Shown piece after piece: positions 34,663 through 45,699 of a DNA stretch of 64,000 nucleotides. The DNA is from Mercurialis annua (Eukaryota; Streptophyta; Magnoliopsida; Malpighiales; Euphorbiaceae), in assembly GCF_937616625.2 (NCBI RefSeq), contig NC_065575.1:9183501-9247500 (forward strand), read 5' to 3'. The position numbers were made by a program, and so were the translations under genes. The stretch's first letter is position 1. Each line of letters opens with the position of its first letter. Under the pieces are notes generated by a model. It ran no database searches. It was not told the DNA's origin and saw nothing but the letters and a program-made list of their open reading frames with translations.

Positions 34663-35661
34663 CTATAGGCAATTAAAATTCAAAGTGTCCTCAACGAAAG
34701 CCAGAGCGTCAAGTTCGATATCGGGAAGATCCATCACTCCGGCTAACGGAAAATCTAGCACCTCACTACTTTCTTCCATAGAAAAACCTTCCCCGTCGAA
34801 TAAATTCCCGAAATCGTTTCCGAAATCCGAGTAGTAGTAGCAGTCTGAACCGAGCAATTCTTGACTAACGGAAGGCGATAACACTGCCTCTTCCCATAAA
34901 TCGGATATGGATTGCTCTTCCTGGATACAAAAATCTTCTTCCTTCACCATTTTCCCCTTGCATTCATTCATTACCTTGTTGACACTGCTTTCGACTTTAA
35001 TCAAACTTTCCGCTTGGTTACCAACCGAGGTTGTTGTGGACACATCAAGCACGGAAGATGGTGACGGAAGATAGTATAAACCGCTGGATTCAGCTTCAGT
35101 TTCCTCTTTCGAAACTACAGGCAAATCATCCTTCAGTTTCTCTGCAGCAATCCGGCTTTCGAACTCGTCCTTCTTTTTCCTGTAAGCAGCAGCAGCCTCA
35201 TCTGCAGTAGAATAAGTACCAAGCCATAATCGAATTTTTCGAAACGGATCTCTAATCTCAGCCGAAAACTTACCCCACGGCCTTCTCCGTACGCCTTTAG
35301 AATAAGGCGAAACCATTCGAGTTTTCTTCTTGTCGCCAAATCTATCATTACTTCTGATCAATCTACCTCCATTACTATTATTATTTTCTCGTGACGAATC
35401 CTTGGCACCCGATTGATCACATCGAAAACTCGAAAGATCAATCTCTTTCACAAAATGTTTAACACCCATTACTCGACGCCTTCCACTACGATTACACCCT
35501 TCATCTTCGTCGCTCGACGAGTCTGTCGCCTCAGGATCATGACAGATAATTCGAACTTTCTTTATCTTCATCAAATTGTTATTATCAATTGCTGGTCTCA
35601 TTCTTGTTCTCTTCTCAAAACTCAAATTTTGATCCAAACTTGGCCTTCCAAGGCCGGGCAT
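34663..35661 (-). CDS. AP2/ERF transcription factor, cytokinin response factor (CRF) type, 332 residues
   Basis: This is a DNA-binding ERF-family activator or repressor acting in the nucleus. Residues 33-54 ([20 protein letters not shown]) match the CRF motif of ERF group VI/VI-L. The AP2 domain starts at about residue 122 ([18 protein letters not shown]) and includes the typical WLG (146-148) and a TADEAAAAY helix. The C terminus is acidic and ends [18 protein letters not shown]. Length and the early CRF motif resemble Arabidopsis ERF118/119-type proteins. The coding region is a single exon. The leader contains an intron and a uORF (separate entries), suggesting translational control. The downstream frame half of AP2 ([12 protein letters not shown]) is somewhat divergent from the family consensus, but key residues remain. 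Confidence 0.92.
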   Translation of the reverse strand: MPGLGRPSLDQNLSFEKRTRMRPAIDNNNLMKIKKVRIICHDPEATDSSSDEDEGCNRSGRRRVMGVKHFVKEIDLSSFRCDQSGAKDSSRENNNSNGGRLIRSNDRFGDKKKTRMVSPYSKGVRRRPWGKFSAEIRDPFRKIRLWLGTYSTADEAAAAYRKKKDEFESRIAAEKLKDDLPVVSKEETEAESSGLYYLPSPSSVLDVSTTTSVGNQAESLIKVESSVNKVMNECKGKMVKEEDFCIQEEQSISDLWEEAVLSPSVSQELLGSDCYYYSDFGNDFGNLFDGEGFSMEESSEVLDFPLAGVMDLPDIELDALAFVEDTLNFNCL

Positions 35662-35697
35662 TATTATTTGATTGCACCCAAAAAAGGAATCTTGAAA

Positions 35698-36069
35698 TTA
35701 AAAAAAGAAAGAAAATTGGAAAGAAAATCTGTTTGGCAGTCTGGAAAATCAAGTAAAACCCCAGAAATTCCTTAAACCCCTAAACCCCAGAATTGGAAAT
35801 AATAAATATATTCTCTGACAATTCCAATTCCTGCACCAAAAAAAACATAACATAACAAAAAAAAATTAAAAAAAATCATAATCTAACAACAGAATTATCA
35901 TAAAATTAAGGATCAAGAAAAGAAAAGGCACGTACCGAATTGATCTTAATCGATTAGAATTGACGAGAAAGTGATGTTTATGGGTGATTTGAATAGAATT
36001 TGAATAGAAAAAAATGCAGAGCTTCTTGAAAGCTCTAGCAGTTGTTAACAGATCAAACACAGACGACAT
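35698..36069 (-). CDS. Spliced uORF (58 codons) in the ERF leader
   Basis: An ATG at 36069 opens MSSVFDLLTTARAFKK. With the leader intron 35741-35935 removed (donor G/GTACGTG after 35936, acceptor TTTTCCAG at 35741), the frame continues LPNRFSFQ and stops at 35698-35700. That is 36 nt before the main ATG. Without splicing, the frame runs on to a different stop at 35866. I recall that Arabidopsis ERF118 (At1g68550) has an annotated conserved-peptide uORF; whether this peptide is homologous needs an alignment. Confidence 0.55.
35741..35935 (-). other. Predicted intron in the ERF 5' leader
   Basis: A GT donor at 35935-35934 (ATTCG/GTACGTG) and an AG acceptor at 35742-35741 preceded by GATTTTCC bound 195 AT-rich nucleotides. 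A further donor-like CTCA/GTAAGTT near 36320 suggests a second leader intron. Confidence 0.5.
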
Positions 36070-36419
36070 AAATCCTCTCTGATTTCTTGATTTTCTTCTC
36101 TGTTTCTCTCCCAGAGAGAAAACAAAAAATCAAAACCCAAAAAATCTCTTAAATCTTAAATCTTGAATCTTGAATCTGTATCAAACAAAAAGATAACAAC
36201 AGCCCAGAATTCAAAATTCAAATCTTGAAATACCCATCAAAGAAAAACTCAAAATCAAAGATCACATATAAAAATATCCAAGAATCAAGAAAATTGAAAG
36301 TATATGAAAAAAAAATGTAACTTACTGAGAAATTATACTTTGAGTGGAAAGTGAAGTGAAGTGGTAAGCTTAGAATGGGATCTTTTTAAGTGAAACTGAA
36401 ACAGAGAAGAGAGGGGGGA

Positions 36420-37915
36420 GGGCCACTCTCTCTCTTCCTTTCACCTTCCAATTGATTTTTTAAAATTTTAATTCTGTTTTTAGAATATATTTTATTTTAT
36501 TTTATTTTATATTTCTAAATATTGTTTTGAAAGAAACGTGCAACAATTGGCACGTTTCATGTTTTTTTTAGTATACATTTAAAAAGAGAATTTTGTTTGT
36601 GTATGTATTGGATAAATTCTTTGTTTCATTGATATTATCGAAATATTATTTGATAGATATAATTATTTGATTTGCTCTGTTTTGTTATGGCTCTGTTTTT
36701 TCAAGTTTTTGATTTTCGTTTTGAGAGATATGACCATCTTAAGATAAAGAATTGTATTAGATTAGAAAAAGAAAAGATTTAAAATTTATATAATACATTA
36801 TCTATCTGATGTGAAAATGTTTTTTTTTCATAATTAGTTATAGCTCAATTGTGATAAAACATTTTCCTTATCAAAATCTCAAAAAAGTTTGATAAAGAGT
36901 AAACTCAGACAGTGCAATAAAAGAATTAAATCATTATTAACAAAATACTAAAGAAGTGTTTGTCTAACGCAATAGTTGTGCCAAGTAATTAAAATAAGCT
37001 TTGAGTTTCAAAAAAAAAATTAAAATAAGCTAATGAACATTTATAATAGTTTTTTTTTATTTTATCATTAAATATTTCAACATCATAAGCGTCTTATGGT
37101 TTATTGCACGTATGATGCATGACAATTGTAACATTATATAATTGTTTCAAAATAGAACTTTGAGCAACTTATACGTTATTAAGATAAAAGGTTAAGTATA
37201 TAAAGGATAGAGATAATCACATCCTATACAAGTTTTATGTTTTTGTACTGCCGTTTTGAAATAGGAAAGAAATTTAAAAAACATCATGTAAATTCATCAA
37301 CTATAATATATTTGCGATTTAATTATTTATAAAAAAAACATCGCATTTGTTACCAACTATCATTTTTAAAAAATTGATATATATCATTAAAAATCTGATG
37401 CAATTTGCTCATATGATAGCTAAATATTGACACATGACTAATTCGACTTCTCTTGGTCGGAAGCAAGTAGGTAAGAAAATCTTTATTTTTTAAGAGATAG
37501 TAATAAAATTTAAATTGGTTCAAGTACATTTTAATTCTCAAAAAATTGTAAGTCTTTCTTTTTAAGTAAAACATTACCTTAACAAAATCCAGGTGAGTAG
37601 ATATTTTTAGCAGTTTTAAAATATCTATTTAATTTATTTTTGACTAATTTTTGAAAAAGTTTCTAAAATTCATATAAAAATATTTTTATTTTACCTTATA
37701 AAATACATCTACAATTTATAATTATTATATATAAAAAAATTAAATTTTTTTTATCTAATATTATTACCAGCAATTTTTAGATTATGTAAATTCAAACCAT
37801 AAAATTATTTATTCTTTTGTTTTAATATCTAAAATCCACTAAAATAATATTTAAATCATGAAATAAGAATTAATAAATAATATATTGAATTATTTATTGA
37901 TCTTACATTATAAAG
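36420..37915. other. AT-rich intergenic DNA, no gene seen
   Basis: This follows the putative ERF transcription start, which is marked by a CT-rich patch on the plus strand near 36410-36450. I see only AT-rich sequence and spurious short frames. Confidence 0.5.
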
Positions 37916-37917
37916 GG

Positions 37918-38297
37918 ATAATTTCAAACTATTCTACTTTTGAAATTTAATTATAAAATTTTTGCCTATATTTTACTAATTTAATTGGATATTTAATTTT
38001 GAAAAATTTCAAAAATAATCCTTTCTTTAACTCATATCTTGATCGAGGACATGCATACCCCGATTGAGAAATGCTTTAATTTCAAAAAATTATAAAAACG
38101 CCATAAATATATTATAAAAACATGTCTCAATCGAAACATGCCCTATCTCAATTTAGACATTTTTTTTAACTTATGTCGCATGTCTCGGTCGAGACATGAA
38201 AAAAAAAATTGAAATTAAAAAGATATGAGATATAAAGAGGTTAAAAAAACTAGACGTACGTGAAATTAAGTTTAAAAAGTAAGAGTATATAAATAAT
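37918..38297. mobile_element. TIR-like element with palindromic core
   Basis: Arms GGATAATTTCAAACTATTCT and the complement of the right end (ATATACTCTTACTTTTTAAA) are imperfect inverts. The core (38040-38210) has alternating CATGTCTCG/CGAGACATG modules, including the palindrome CATGTCTCGGTCGAGACATG near 38189. The right edge abuts the MITE at 38299, so that end is uncertain. Confidence 0.5.
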
Positions 38298-38298
38298 A

Positions 38299-38803
38299 GG
38301 CCTAATGTATTAAAAAACCCCGACCTTTTAGCCCCTTTTCAATCATACCCTGACGTTGAAAATTTGTCAATTTTACCCTATTTTGCATTTTTGTGTTTCA
38401 ATTGTACCCTGAAAAATTAAATTAACGTCTTTTGCGTTTGGAAATTTGTTTAAAACATTCTCCATGTCTCGCATATATTGATTGTATATTTTTAAAATTT
38501 ATTTAAATTTAGTTAAATTAATTAAGAATTTAAATTAGTGTTAATTTGATTATGGTTTTTAGTTAGTTTTTAAAAATAAAGGACTTATTTGTACTTTTTT
38601 GAATAAAAAAGAATTTAATTTCATATTTAGACTTAATTAATTGAATGATTTCATCATTTAAGTAAAAAAAATTAACAAAAATTAAAATATTGGGGTAGAA
38701 TTGAAAACGGAGAATTTAAAAGTGGGTAAAATTGATAAATTTTCAACGTCGGGGTGGAATTGAAAAAAAGTTTAAAGGTGAGAGGTTTTTGAGTTATTAG
38801 GCC
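38299..38803. mobile_element. MULE-type MITE, 505 bp, inverted copy of 139-641
   Basis: It is bounded by GGCCTAATG and ...TATTAGGCC, with TAAATAATA exact at 38290-38298 and 38804-38812. It is highly similar to the reverse complement of 139-641. Confidence 0.88.
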
Positions 38804-38812
38804 TAAATAATA

Positions 38813-39842
38813 ATATTTATTTATTTATTTAAAAATACAAAAAAAATGAAAAATATTTTGTCTTTTAATTTTAAAAATGATATATATTATATTAAAATTA
38901 AATATATATCTTAGAAAAATAAAAATTAAAACAATCAATTTATATTAAATTTCATGAAAAGTAATATTTTTTTAAAAAAACTAGCTTTTCGAATATTAAA
39001 ATAAAAAAAAATCAGTTGGGACTCGATATTTTAGACTTAATGCCACATTGAAATCAGTCTTCTTTTCACTAAACCTACAAAATGCACTCCCTTATTTCGT
39101 GTTTTTCTTCATTGTAATTAACCGAACCTACCACCGTCCGCCGCGGCATCTATCTCATCATCACTAGTGAGTAGTGACAACAAATTTTCGTAAATTCATT
39201 CTCCAAAAATGGTAATTCCCAACGAGTAAATGCATGCCACAAATTAACCTTCTATACACCAAAAAAATCATCCAATTTAAAGACACATTTGTACATAATG
39301 TAGTAAGTTAATTTAATTTAGAACCTTGTTTTCTTGAATATACGAGGAGTGCAAAAGATGAACAAGAGAGACTGGGTTATTGGTCAAATTTCACTTATAA
39401 CACTCTCAATAGCGGACACATATTCATCAAAAACAAATAGTGGACACATCAAATCTCCACAATAAATTGTCAAATATTACTCCCCAACCAACTTTAATTT
39501 GTTTTTATTAATGTGTTTTGTTTAATGGGCCACTCTCTCCAAAGAAATATGGGTTGGACCACGAATGCTTTGATCTACATTTTCTTGGCCATTTTATGTT
39601 TTTATCTTGAGTAAATTACTATAGAACTACTTCCATATCTACTTTTTATCTAAAAAAAATTATTTAATAATCTCTCACTTTCAATTTTATTAATTATTAG
39701 ATCTTTTTGTTAATTTGAGATATCATATCGTAAATATTATCTAATTTTGAGAGTATGAGAATAGCTCTAGTCATTGATGATGCGACCAATAAGTGGAGTT
39801 TAAAAAGCTTCTAGGAAATATTTTCATTCATAATGTTATTGC
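38813..39842. other. AT-rich intergenic DNA
   Basis: No convincing gene is present. A fragment of the AAATTACT repeat family lies at about 39613-39740. A less AT-rich patch at 39110-39180 shows no open frame of note. Confidence 0.45.
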
Positions 39843-40590
39843 TAAGGACATAAAAGTTCATGTTCGGCTCATTTAGCGAACAACGTGTTCATATTCGGTT
39901 TATGTTCAGTCGAACTTTAACCACAGTGTTTATGTTCATTTCGTTTACATTTTATAGTGTTCATGTTTTGTTTGTATTCAGTTCGTGTTCGTTCGTTTAG
40001 CCGCAAAACGAACAAGTTCGCGAACAAGCTCACGAAGGAGCTTGATAAGTACTAAACGAGCTCGTTTACGTACAAACTCGCAAACAAGCTCGATAAGTAC
40101 TAAACGAGTTCAATTTGCCTCATAACATAAGGTGCGGAGCTGCGATGAAAGTGAGAGCAAATCAAGATAAATGCGGATAAACGAACGAACACGAGCTGTT
40201 AAACGAACAAACATTCTAATCGAACACGTTCACGAATATAAGTTGAATAAATTAAAAACATAGTTATATAAAGTAATTTGAATATGAATTAGTTCACGAA
40301 CACCTAATCGAGTTTGTAAACAAGTTTGTTCGTGTATATACGAGCTCGTTTACAAACTTGTTCACGAACTTGTTCACAAACTATTAATCGAGCTCGTTAA
40401 CTCTTATTTGAACTGCTCGTTAACTTAAACGAGCCGAGCACCACTATGTGCATGTTTGGCTCGTTTATATTAACGAATATAAAATCAAACCCGAGCTCGG
40501 TTCGTTTAGAATACGAACGAACATAAATCGAGCTCTTATCGAGTCAAACACTGAGCTACTCGCGAACAACTCGGTTCGTTTCCACCCCTA
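39843..40590. mobile_element. Non-autonomous hAT element, 748 bp
   Basis: The right end is GTTTCCACCCCTA, a hAT-like terminus; the left end (TAAGGACATAAAAG) is degraded. Flanks GTTATTGC (39835-39842) and GTCATTGC (40591-40598) match at 7 of 8 positions. The body is saturated with AACGAGCTCG/CGAACAAGTTCG-type motifs in both orientations. It has no coding capacity. Confidence 0.75.
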
Positions 40591-40880
40591 GTCATTGCCA
40601 TCTCTAGCATTCTTTTGAGTAACCAGAGACCTAAATGATATTCGATTCTGGTCGGAATTGATTGACAATTTATAAAAAGTGCTTATCCCTTTGCATGGGC
40701 AATGTGTAACTTTGCTTTTGTGCAGGACATATCATCTTGTTCGAGCATATCAAATTTTGAGACGCTTGATTGTTGTCCTAATAAAAGTTTACATTTCATT
40801 GAAAAAATTTGAAACAAGCCATCCCTTTACCTCATTGCCTTAGAAGGAGGGGGTATGCCTATCTCGATGTTCTGTGACAA

Positions 40881-41012
40881 ATGTGGCCGTATGAAGCGGA
40901 TCACAACTTTAGAGATTGTTTCTTTGCTAAGGCGGTGCCGGTGCGGAATGACGCTGGGGTGATGTTGAATCCGTACGATGAAACTAGCCCTGAATTTCTG
41001 GATTTGTTTTGA
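40881..41012 (+). CDS. Short unrecognised coding-like stretch
   Basis: A 43-codon frame reads MWPYEADHNFRDCFFAKAV... and ends SPEFLDLF-stop. Its composition is more gene-like than the surroundings. An overlapping frame reads CDKCGRMKRITTLEIV, so the correct phase is unclear. It may be a terminal exon or relic. I do not recognise the family. Confidence 0.25.
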   Translation: MWPYEADHNFRDCFFAKAVPVRNDAGVMLNPYDETSPEFLDLF

Positions 41013-41153
41013 TTAATGAAGCATAACCTGAATATGCAAAGTTTCACAGTGTTTTATTCCACTCTTTGGAGTCTATGGTCAGTTAAGAACAAACCCTATT
41101 TTTTATAGTAAATTCTCACTATTTGAAAGACATTGATTATAAAAAAAAAAAAA

Positions 41154-41284
41154 GTATTTGAATAATCCACGAGTGGAGATTACTAAATAAGATAAGCTTT
41201 TTAATGAAAACTTTCATTATAAAAAAAAAAAAAAAGCATCCAACGCAAATATTTGAATAATCCACGAGTGGAGATTACTAAAAA
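41154..41284. repeat. Direct duplication upstream of the NIMIN-like gene
   Basis: The sequence TATTTGAATAATCCACGAGTGGAGATTACTAAA occurs at about 41154-41187 and 41250-41282, each copy following an A-run and separated by about 96 bp. Each copy has the palindrome-like CCACGAGTGG. Confidence 0.8.
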
Positions 41285-41302
41285 AGTGTCGTCGTATGAA
41301 CG

Positions 41303-41355
41303 CGTCACATTGTCATGCATTCATGACGCCACCTCACCTAATATAAATGACGTCA
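41303..41355 (+). promoter_or_regulatory. Clustered TGACG motifs (TGA-bZIP-type sites)
   Basis: CGTCA at 41303-41307, TGACG at 41324-41328 and the palindrome TGACGTCA at 41348-41355 lie about 365-415 bp upstream of the NIMIN-like ATG. TGA bZIP factors bind TGACG (as-1 type) and partner NPR1, so the arrangement suits a salicylate-responsive gene. This is sequence evidence only. Confidence 0.55.
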
Positions 41356-41718
41356 CGTTACATTGGCCAAGTCCATATCCAACGGCTACAAAACGACCGT
41401 TTATACTCGACTCCACACATCAAACGGCTCTCCTTAATTCCTTTCCCGTTCCCCAACCGCCTCAAATAGCGATTTTTCTACTCGCGAAATCGCTCAGAAA
41501 TTAGAACATCAATCATGGAAATTACTGTTAAATATAATTTTTATTTCTTTTAATGTGCTTCTACTTTCTAATTAATTATTAAAGTATGACTAAATATTCT
41601 ATTTAGTCTTCGTCAAAATAGTTTTATATTAGTAATAAATTTCTGTTCATATACTCTTAATTTATTAATGTTTAAATACTTTTTATAAAATTTAATTAGA
41701 ATTTGAGAGCGCACAGAG

Positions 41719-42090
41719 ATGGAGAGTAAAGGCAAAGAGAAAAGAAGAAGAATCGAGAAAAAAACGGTTGTTAATAAAGAAGACGAACGGAGTAAAAAGT
41801 CGAGACCGGAGGATACGACGGAGGAGGAGGTGGAGGAGTTTTTTGCGATTCTAAGGCGGATGCAGGTCGCCGTTAAGTATTTCGAGAAAGGAAATGGCGA
41901 CGGATGGAGAGCGGCTGTTGAATCGGAGGTTGTTGCGGCCGTCGGTGGCTGCGGTGGTGAAAAGGATGCGGCTGAGGACGAGAAGGAAGAGAAAATGAAG
42001 GCGGTTGTTGTGGAGGAGGAGGAAGAGACTAGAGTTTTCGATTTAAATGCGTTGCCGGAGGTGGAGGATACTAATGAGATAGGAGCGTGA
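41719..42090 (+). CDS. NIMIN-like (NIM1/NPR1-interacting) small regulator, 123 residues
   Basis: This is probably a small nuclear regulator that binds NPR1/NIM1 and tunes salicylic-acid signalling. A basic, Lys/Arg-rich N terminus (residues 1-30) is followed by EEEVEEFFAILRRMQVAVKYF (36-56), the best match to the NIMIN/NRR family signature. An acidic middle leads to a C-terminal FDLNALPE (107-114) containing the EAR-type DLNxxP motif, expected to recruit TOPLESS-class corepressors. It is a single uninterrupted exon. The ATG at 41719 follows GCGCACAGAG and is the first in frame. Which NIMIN subtype it represents cannot be fixed without alignment. Confidence 0.85.
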   Translation: MESKGKEKRRRIEKKTVVNKEDERSKKSRPEDTTEEEVEEFFAILRRMQVAVKYFEKGNGDGWRAAVESEVVAAVGGCGGEKDAAEDEKEEKMKAVVVEEEEETRVFDLNALPEVEDTNEIGA

Positions 42091-42298
42091 AACGGAAGCT
42101 GTTCAGATCTCGGCCGCCGTGTGCGGTGGCGGATGGATATCGCTCATCGCCAGCTCATCATAACTCGTGAGTTCTTAACTGCCAGCTTGACAAGATGAGA
42201 GTAGGTTTTTTTTCTTACTTTTCTAATTTCTATATTATTAATAATAACTTTTTATTTTAACTTTTGTGAAATTATCTTTGCTGTTAAATTACTAGTCG

Positions 42299-42440
42299 TT
42301 TTATCAGAAGCTCTGCTGATAATAATTAATTTAATTACAGTCGTACAGTGTAGTAGAACTTATTAAGAGAATTTTTATCAGAAGCTCTGCTGAAAATAAT
42401 TAATTTAATCAGTCATACAGTGTAAACTTAAGAGAATTTT
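42299..42440. repeat. About 70-bp tandem duplication in the NIMIN-like 3' region
   Basis: TTATCAGAAGCTCTGCTGA is followed by AATAATTAATTTAAT...CAGTGTA...TTAAGAGAAT. The unit is present twice, the second copy slightly shorter. Confidence 0.8.
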
Positions 42441-42956
42441 ATACAACTATAGCGCTTTAGACTTTATAATTATAACATAAAGTGCATTGGTCAAACATTA
42501 AATCTTTCATTTTGATGTTTGAGCTTTTATTTTTTAAAAATATTAGAATTTTAGAGAAATTTTTAGGTAGATTGAGTTTATCACGTCATCTGTAGACTAA
42601 GCCATTTATAATACAATTACTCATTAAAATTTGTAATTCTGTTTTTGAAGTAATTTTTTTTAAAATGTATTAGCTACGTAAATTTTTTGATATCAAATCA
42701 TAACAGCGCATTCAAAAAATATGTTTAACCTTGTTGATAATTTAGTGATTGAAAAATAACTAAACATGTATTTTAACACTTTTAAAAATTAAAAAATAAT
42801 TTAAAAAATAAAAAATTGGATACTAATATAATATATTTTAAAATGTTTAGAAACTACCGGTTTAATTTATCTAACACTAAAATATTTAGCCATTAAAAGT
42901 TAAAACGTTACAAAGAGTTGCTGCTGAATTTTGTGTTATTATTTGAAATAGAGTTA

Positions 42957-43299
42957 ATTTCATAAAAAATCACGATCTTTATACGAAATTTTATTTTAAT
43001 CACGACCTTTAAAAGTTGTCATATAAAACCAGGTTTCTTTTTTCAAATATCATTTTAGTATATTTTTTTTACTAAGTTCTTAATTAAATACTTAAATTAT
43101 AAATCGCCACCAAATATTATTATTTTTCGGTTAGACTATGTAAAATTAGTAATTTTTTGTCAGAAAAAATACACCGAATTTTATTTTTGTGATAGATTTG
43201 TAACAAAATGAAACGCCGTGTTTTTAAATGTCAATTTTTAAAGGTTGTAATTAAAATGAAATTTCGTGTAAAAGACGTGATTTTTTATGGAATTAATTT
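42957..43299. mobile_element. Diverged MULE-type MITE of the 32420 family
   Basis: GTTAATTTCATAAAAAATCACG and the inverse CGTGATTTTTTATGGAATTAATT pair as TIRs. The target duplication is not clear. Confidence 0.55.
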
Positions 43300-44574
43300 T
43301 TTAAATTATGTTATATAATCACCATGTGTTTGGTAGAAGAAAAATTGTACTTTCCTTTTTTTATGTTAGCTATAGGTTCACATACTTCATTTCTGTAAAA
43401 TGTATTAATTATGCATTAAGAGGCAGATTTTCCACACTTTGGAAAAATCCAATAGAAAGGGACGAAGCCAATATAAATGTAGGGAAATTTCAAAAACTCT
43501 TATTAAAGATTAAAGTTTAAAATTTTTAAGTCAAGGAGAAAAACCAAGTTTAATAGCTCATCAATCTTTGTTCTTTAACCACTTTATGAGTCTAGGCACC
43601 CGGCTCGGCCCAACCCTAGACACTAATTTTATGTCCTAGCCTGGCCTGAATTCAGGAAAACCCGTTATGGCGGGCCTGGGTTTTTAATTTCTATCATTTC
43701 TCATGTAAATTTGAAAAAGTCCGGTCCAAACTCTGCAGTCATTAAGTGTAAATGCTGACTTCGAGTGGAAAATATGAAGCCTGAACTAGGCAAATTTTTA
43801 ATGTAATTTAAATTTTGAACAATAAACTTTTATAACTTTTGAATTCTACAAATTGTTATGATTAAGTTTAAGGAAAATGATATTTAACTCTTCTTTTTAA
43901 CCCATCTTTAATTTTCCTCGTTATGTATTCGTCCAATTTCCATTCCAAAAGTATATCTCAAAAAAAACTAAATTTAATAGTATCACTCTTTAATTACCAC
44001 GTCAGGCGGTACCAAAAGGTGGATTATATAGCACTACTCTAAATTTAATATTCCATTTTTCAAATGAAATTAATAGTTTCCAAAATATACTAAATTTAAT
44101 GTTTTTCCAGTTCGGTGTATCAATTCGCCAAAAAAAGAAAATCGGTGTACCAATTTACCAAGTTTTAAAGTTCGTGTTGTAATTACAAATTAGGGTAAAG
44201 TTTGTGTATTAATTTGCAATTAATCCAATTATTGGTGAGGACTACTTGAAGATGAAAAAATTGGATATATTTCAAAATCTATGTGCCGAAGTAAGAACTC
44301 GGGTGGATTAGGCTTTAAGGATATTCAGTGATTTGATCAAGAACTACGTGATAAACAAGAAATGTGCGGACTACTTGAAGATGAAAAGATTGGATGTCTG
44401 TCGTATTTTAGCACTACATTTGTCATATCAGAACTTGCCATACCAAATTACTTGGGCACATACCAAAGTTTTGTCAATATGATGTTAAATCGGGTAATTA
44501 CATTGCTCTTCATATTAAATGTGCGGATTATATTGCTCTTCCTACTGTTTTCTTAAAGAATGATTAGAAATTTT
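43300..44574. other. Intergenic DNA, no supportable gene
   Basis: It is AT-rich, with one GC-richer patch near 43590-43690 (ACCCGGCTCGGCCCAACCC) that resembles repeat debris. The short frames here do not look coding. Confidence 0.45.
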
Positions 44575-44727
44575 ATGGAAAATAGACATCCCTCCTAAGA
44601 TTAAAATGTTCATTTTAAGAACGATTTATAATGCCTCGCCTTTTGATTTTGGATTATTAACTCAATTAGGTACTATTTATTCTTATTTTCATTTTGCTAA
44701 GGAGGAAAGTTTGCATCATTTATTCTT

Positions 44728-45104
44728 GGCTTAATTGCACCTAAAATAATAAACTTTCGCGTGTTTTTGGTATTTAGTATAATTTTTTTTTTCTTGGCGT
44801 ATTTAACATTAACTTTCATTTTTTGGCATATTTGTCCACGAGTCCGTTTTGGAGGAAAACTGGTACCGTTTTTCATGTAAAACGGCACCGTTTTGCACCC
44901 AAAACAACAAAACTTTTCAAAGGAAATGGTATTGTGAACAAATATGCAAAAACAATGCACCGTTTCACACCCAAAATAACAAAAAGTTTCAAAGAAATGG
45001 TTATGCCAAAACAATGAAAGTTAATGTTAAATACGCCAAGAAAAAAAAGATTACGTTAAATACCAAAAACACGCGAAAGTTTGTGATTTTTAATGCAACT
45101 GAGC
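44728..45104. mobile_element. TIR MITE, 377 bp, inserted in the LINE zinc-finger motif
   Basis: The arms run GGCTTAATTGCACC... to the inverse ...ATGCAACTGAGC, including AAACTTTCGCGTGTTTTTGG and its complement. ATTTATTCTT is exact at 44718-44727 and 45105-45114. Removal restores the LINE frame through HHLFFTCPF. Confidence 0.85.
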
Positions 45105-45699
45105 ATTTATTCTTTACTTGTCCATTTTCCCAGAACGTGTGGTTTGTCTCTCCCTTAGCTTTGCGTACTGAATTTCTTCCTCTATAACTGTTTGATAGTC
45201 AATGGCAAGTATTAACTTCCAATATATTTGTCATGACCCATTTTCATGAATCGCGACCAACGCTAGGATATGGGTAATGTAGTACCAAAACTCGTAGTAA
45301 GCCTTATGGAAAGCATATAAACACAAAAATACCTGCAAGAAAACCAATGTTCGGGGGAAACCAAGACTTTAGCCTAGTTCTAGTAGTTCATAATATTTAA
45401 CATAAATATAATAAATGTTCGGCCAGCTCCGAGTCTCCAAAATGGCAAAAATATAAACTAGAGTAAACAGTATAACATGCCAAACAAATATAATCCAGTC
45501 GGACCAATCCGACAACAAACTGGAATAATAATAAATGTTCTAATTTATTACTGCGGTCAAAGAATAAAATAGTTTGACAGCTTTATTAAAAATAAACAGA
45601 ACCTCCGAGGAAAGCAAAGAAACGGAGATCAGCTGACTCGCATAAAATCATAGCCCTCAAAAAATTGGAAAAACAACGGGATCAGATATACTGAGATGA

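Noticed and set aside
41253..41504. 83-codon frame upstream of the NIMIN-like gene
   Set aside because: It overlaps the duplicated and TGACG-bearing promoter stretch and has no recognisable protein features.
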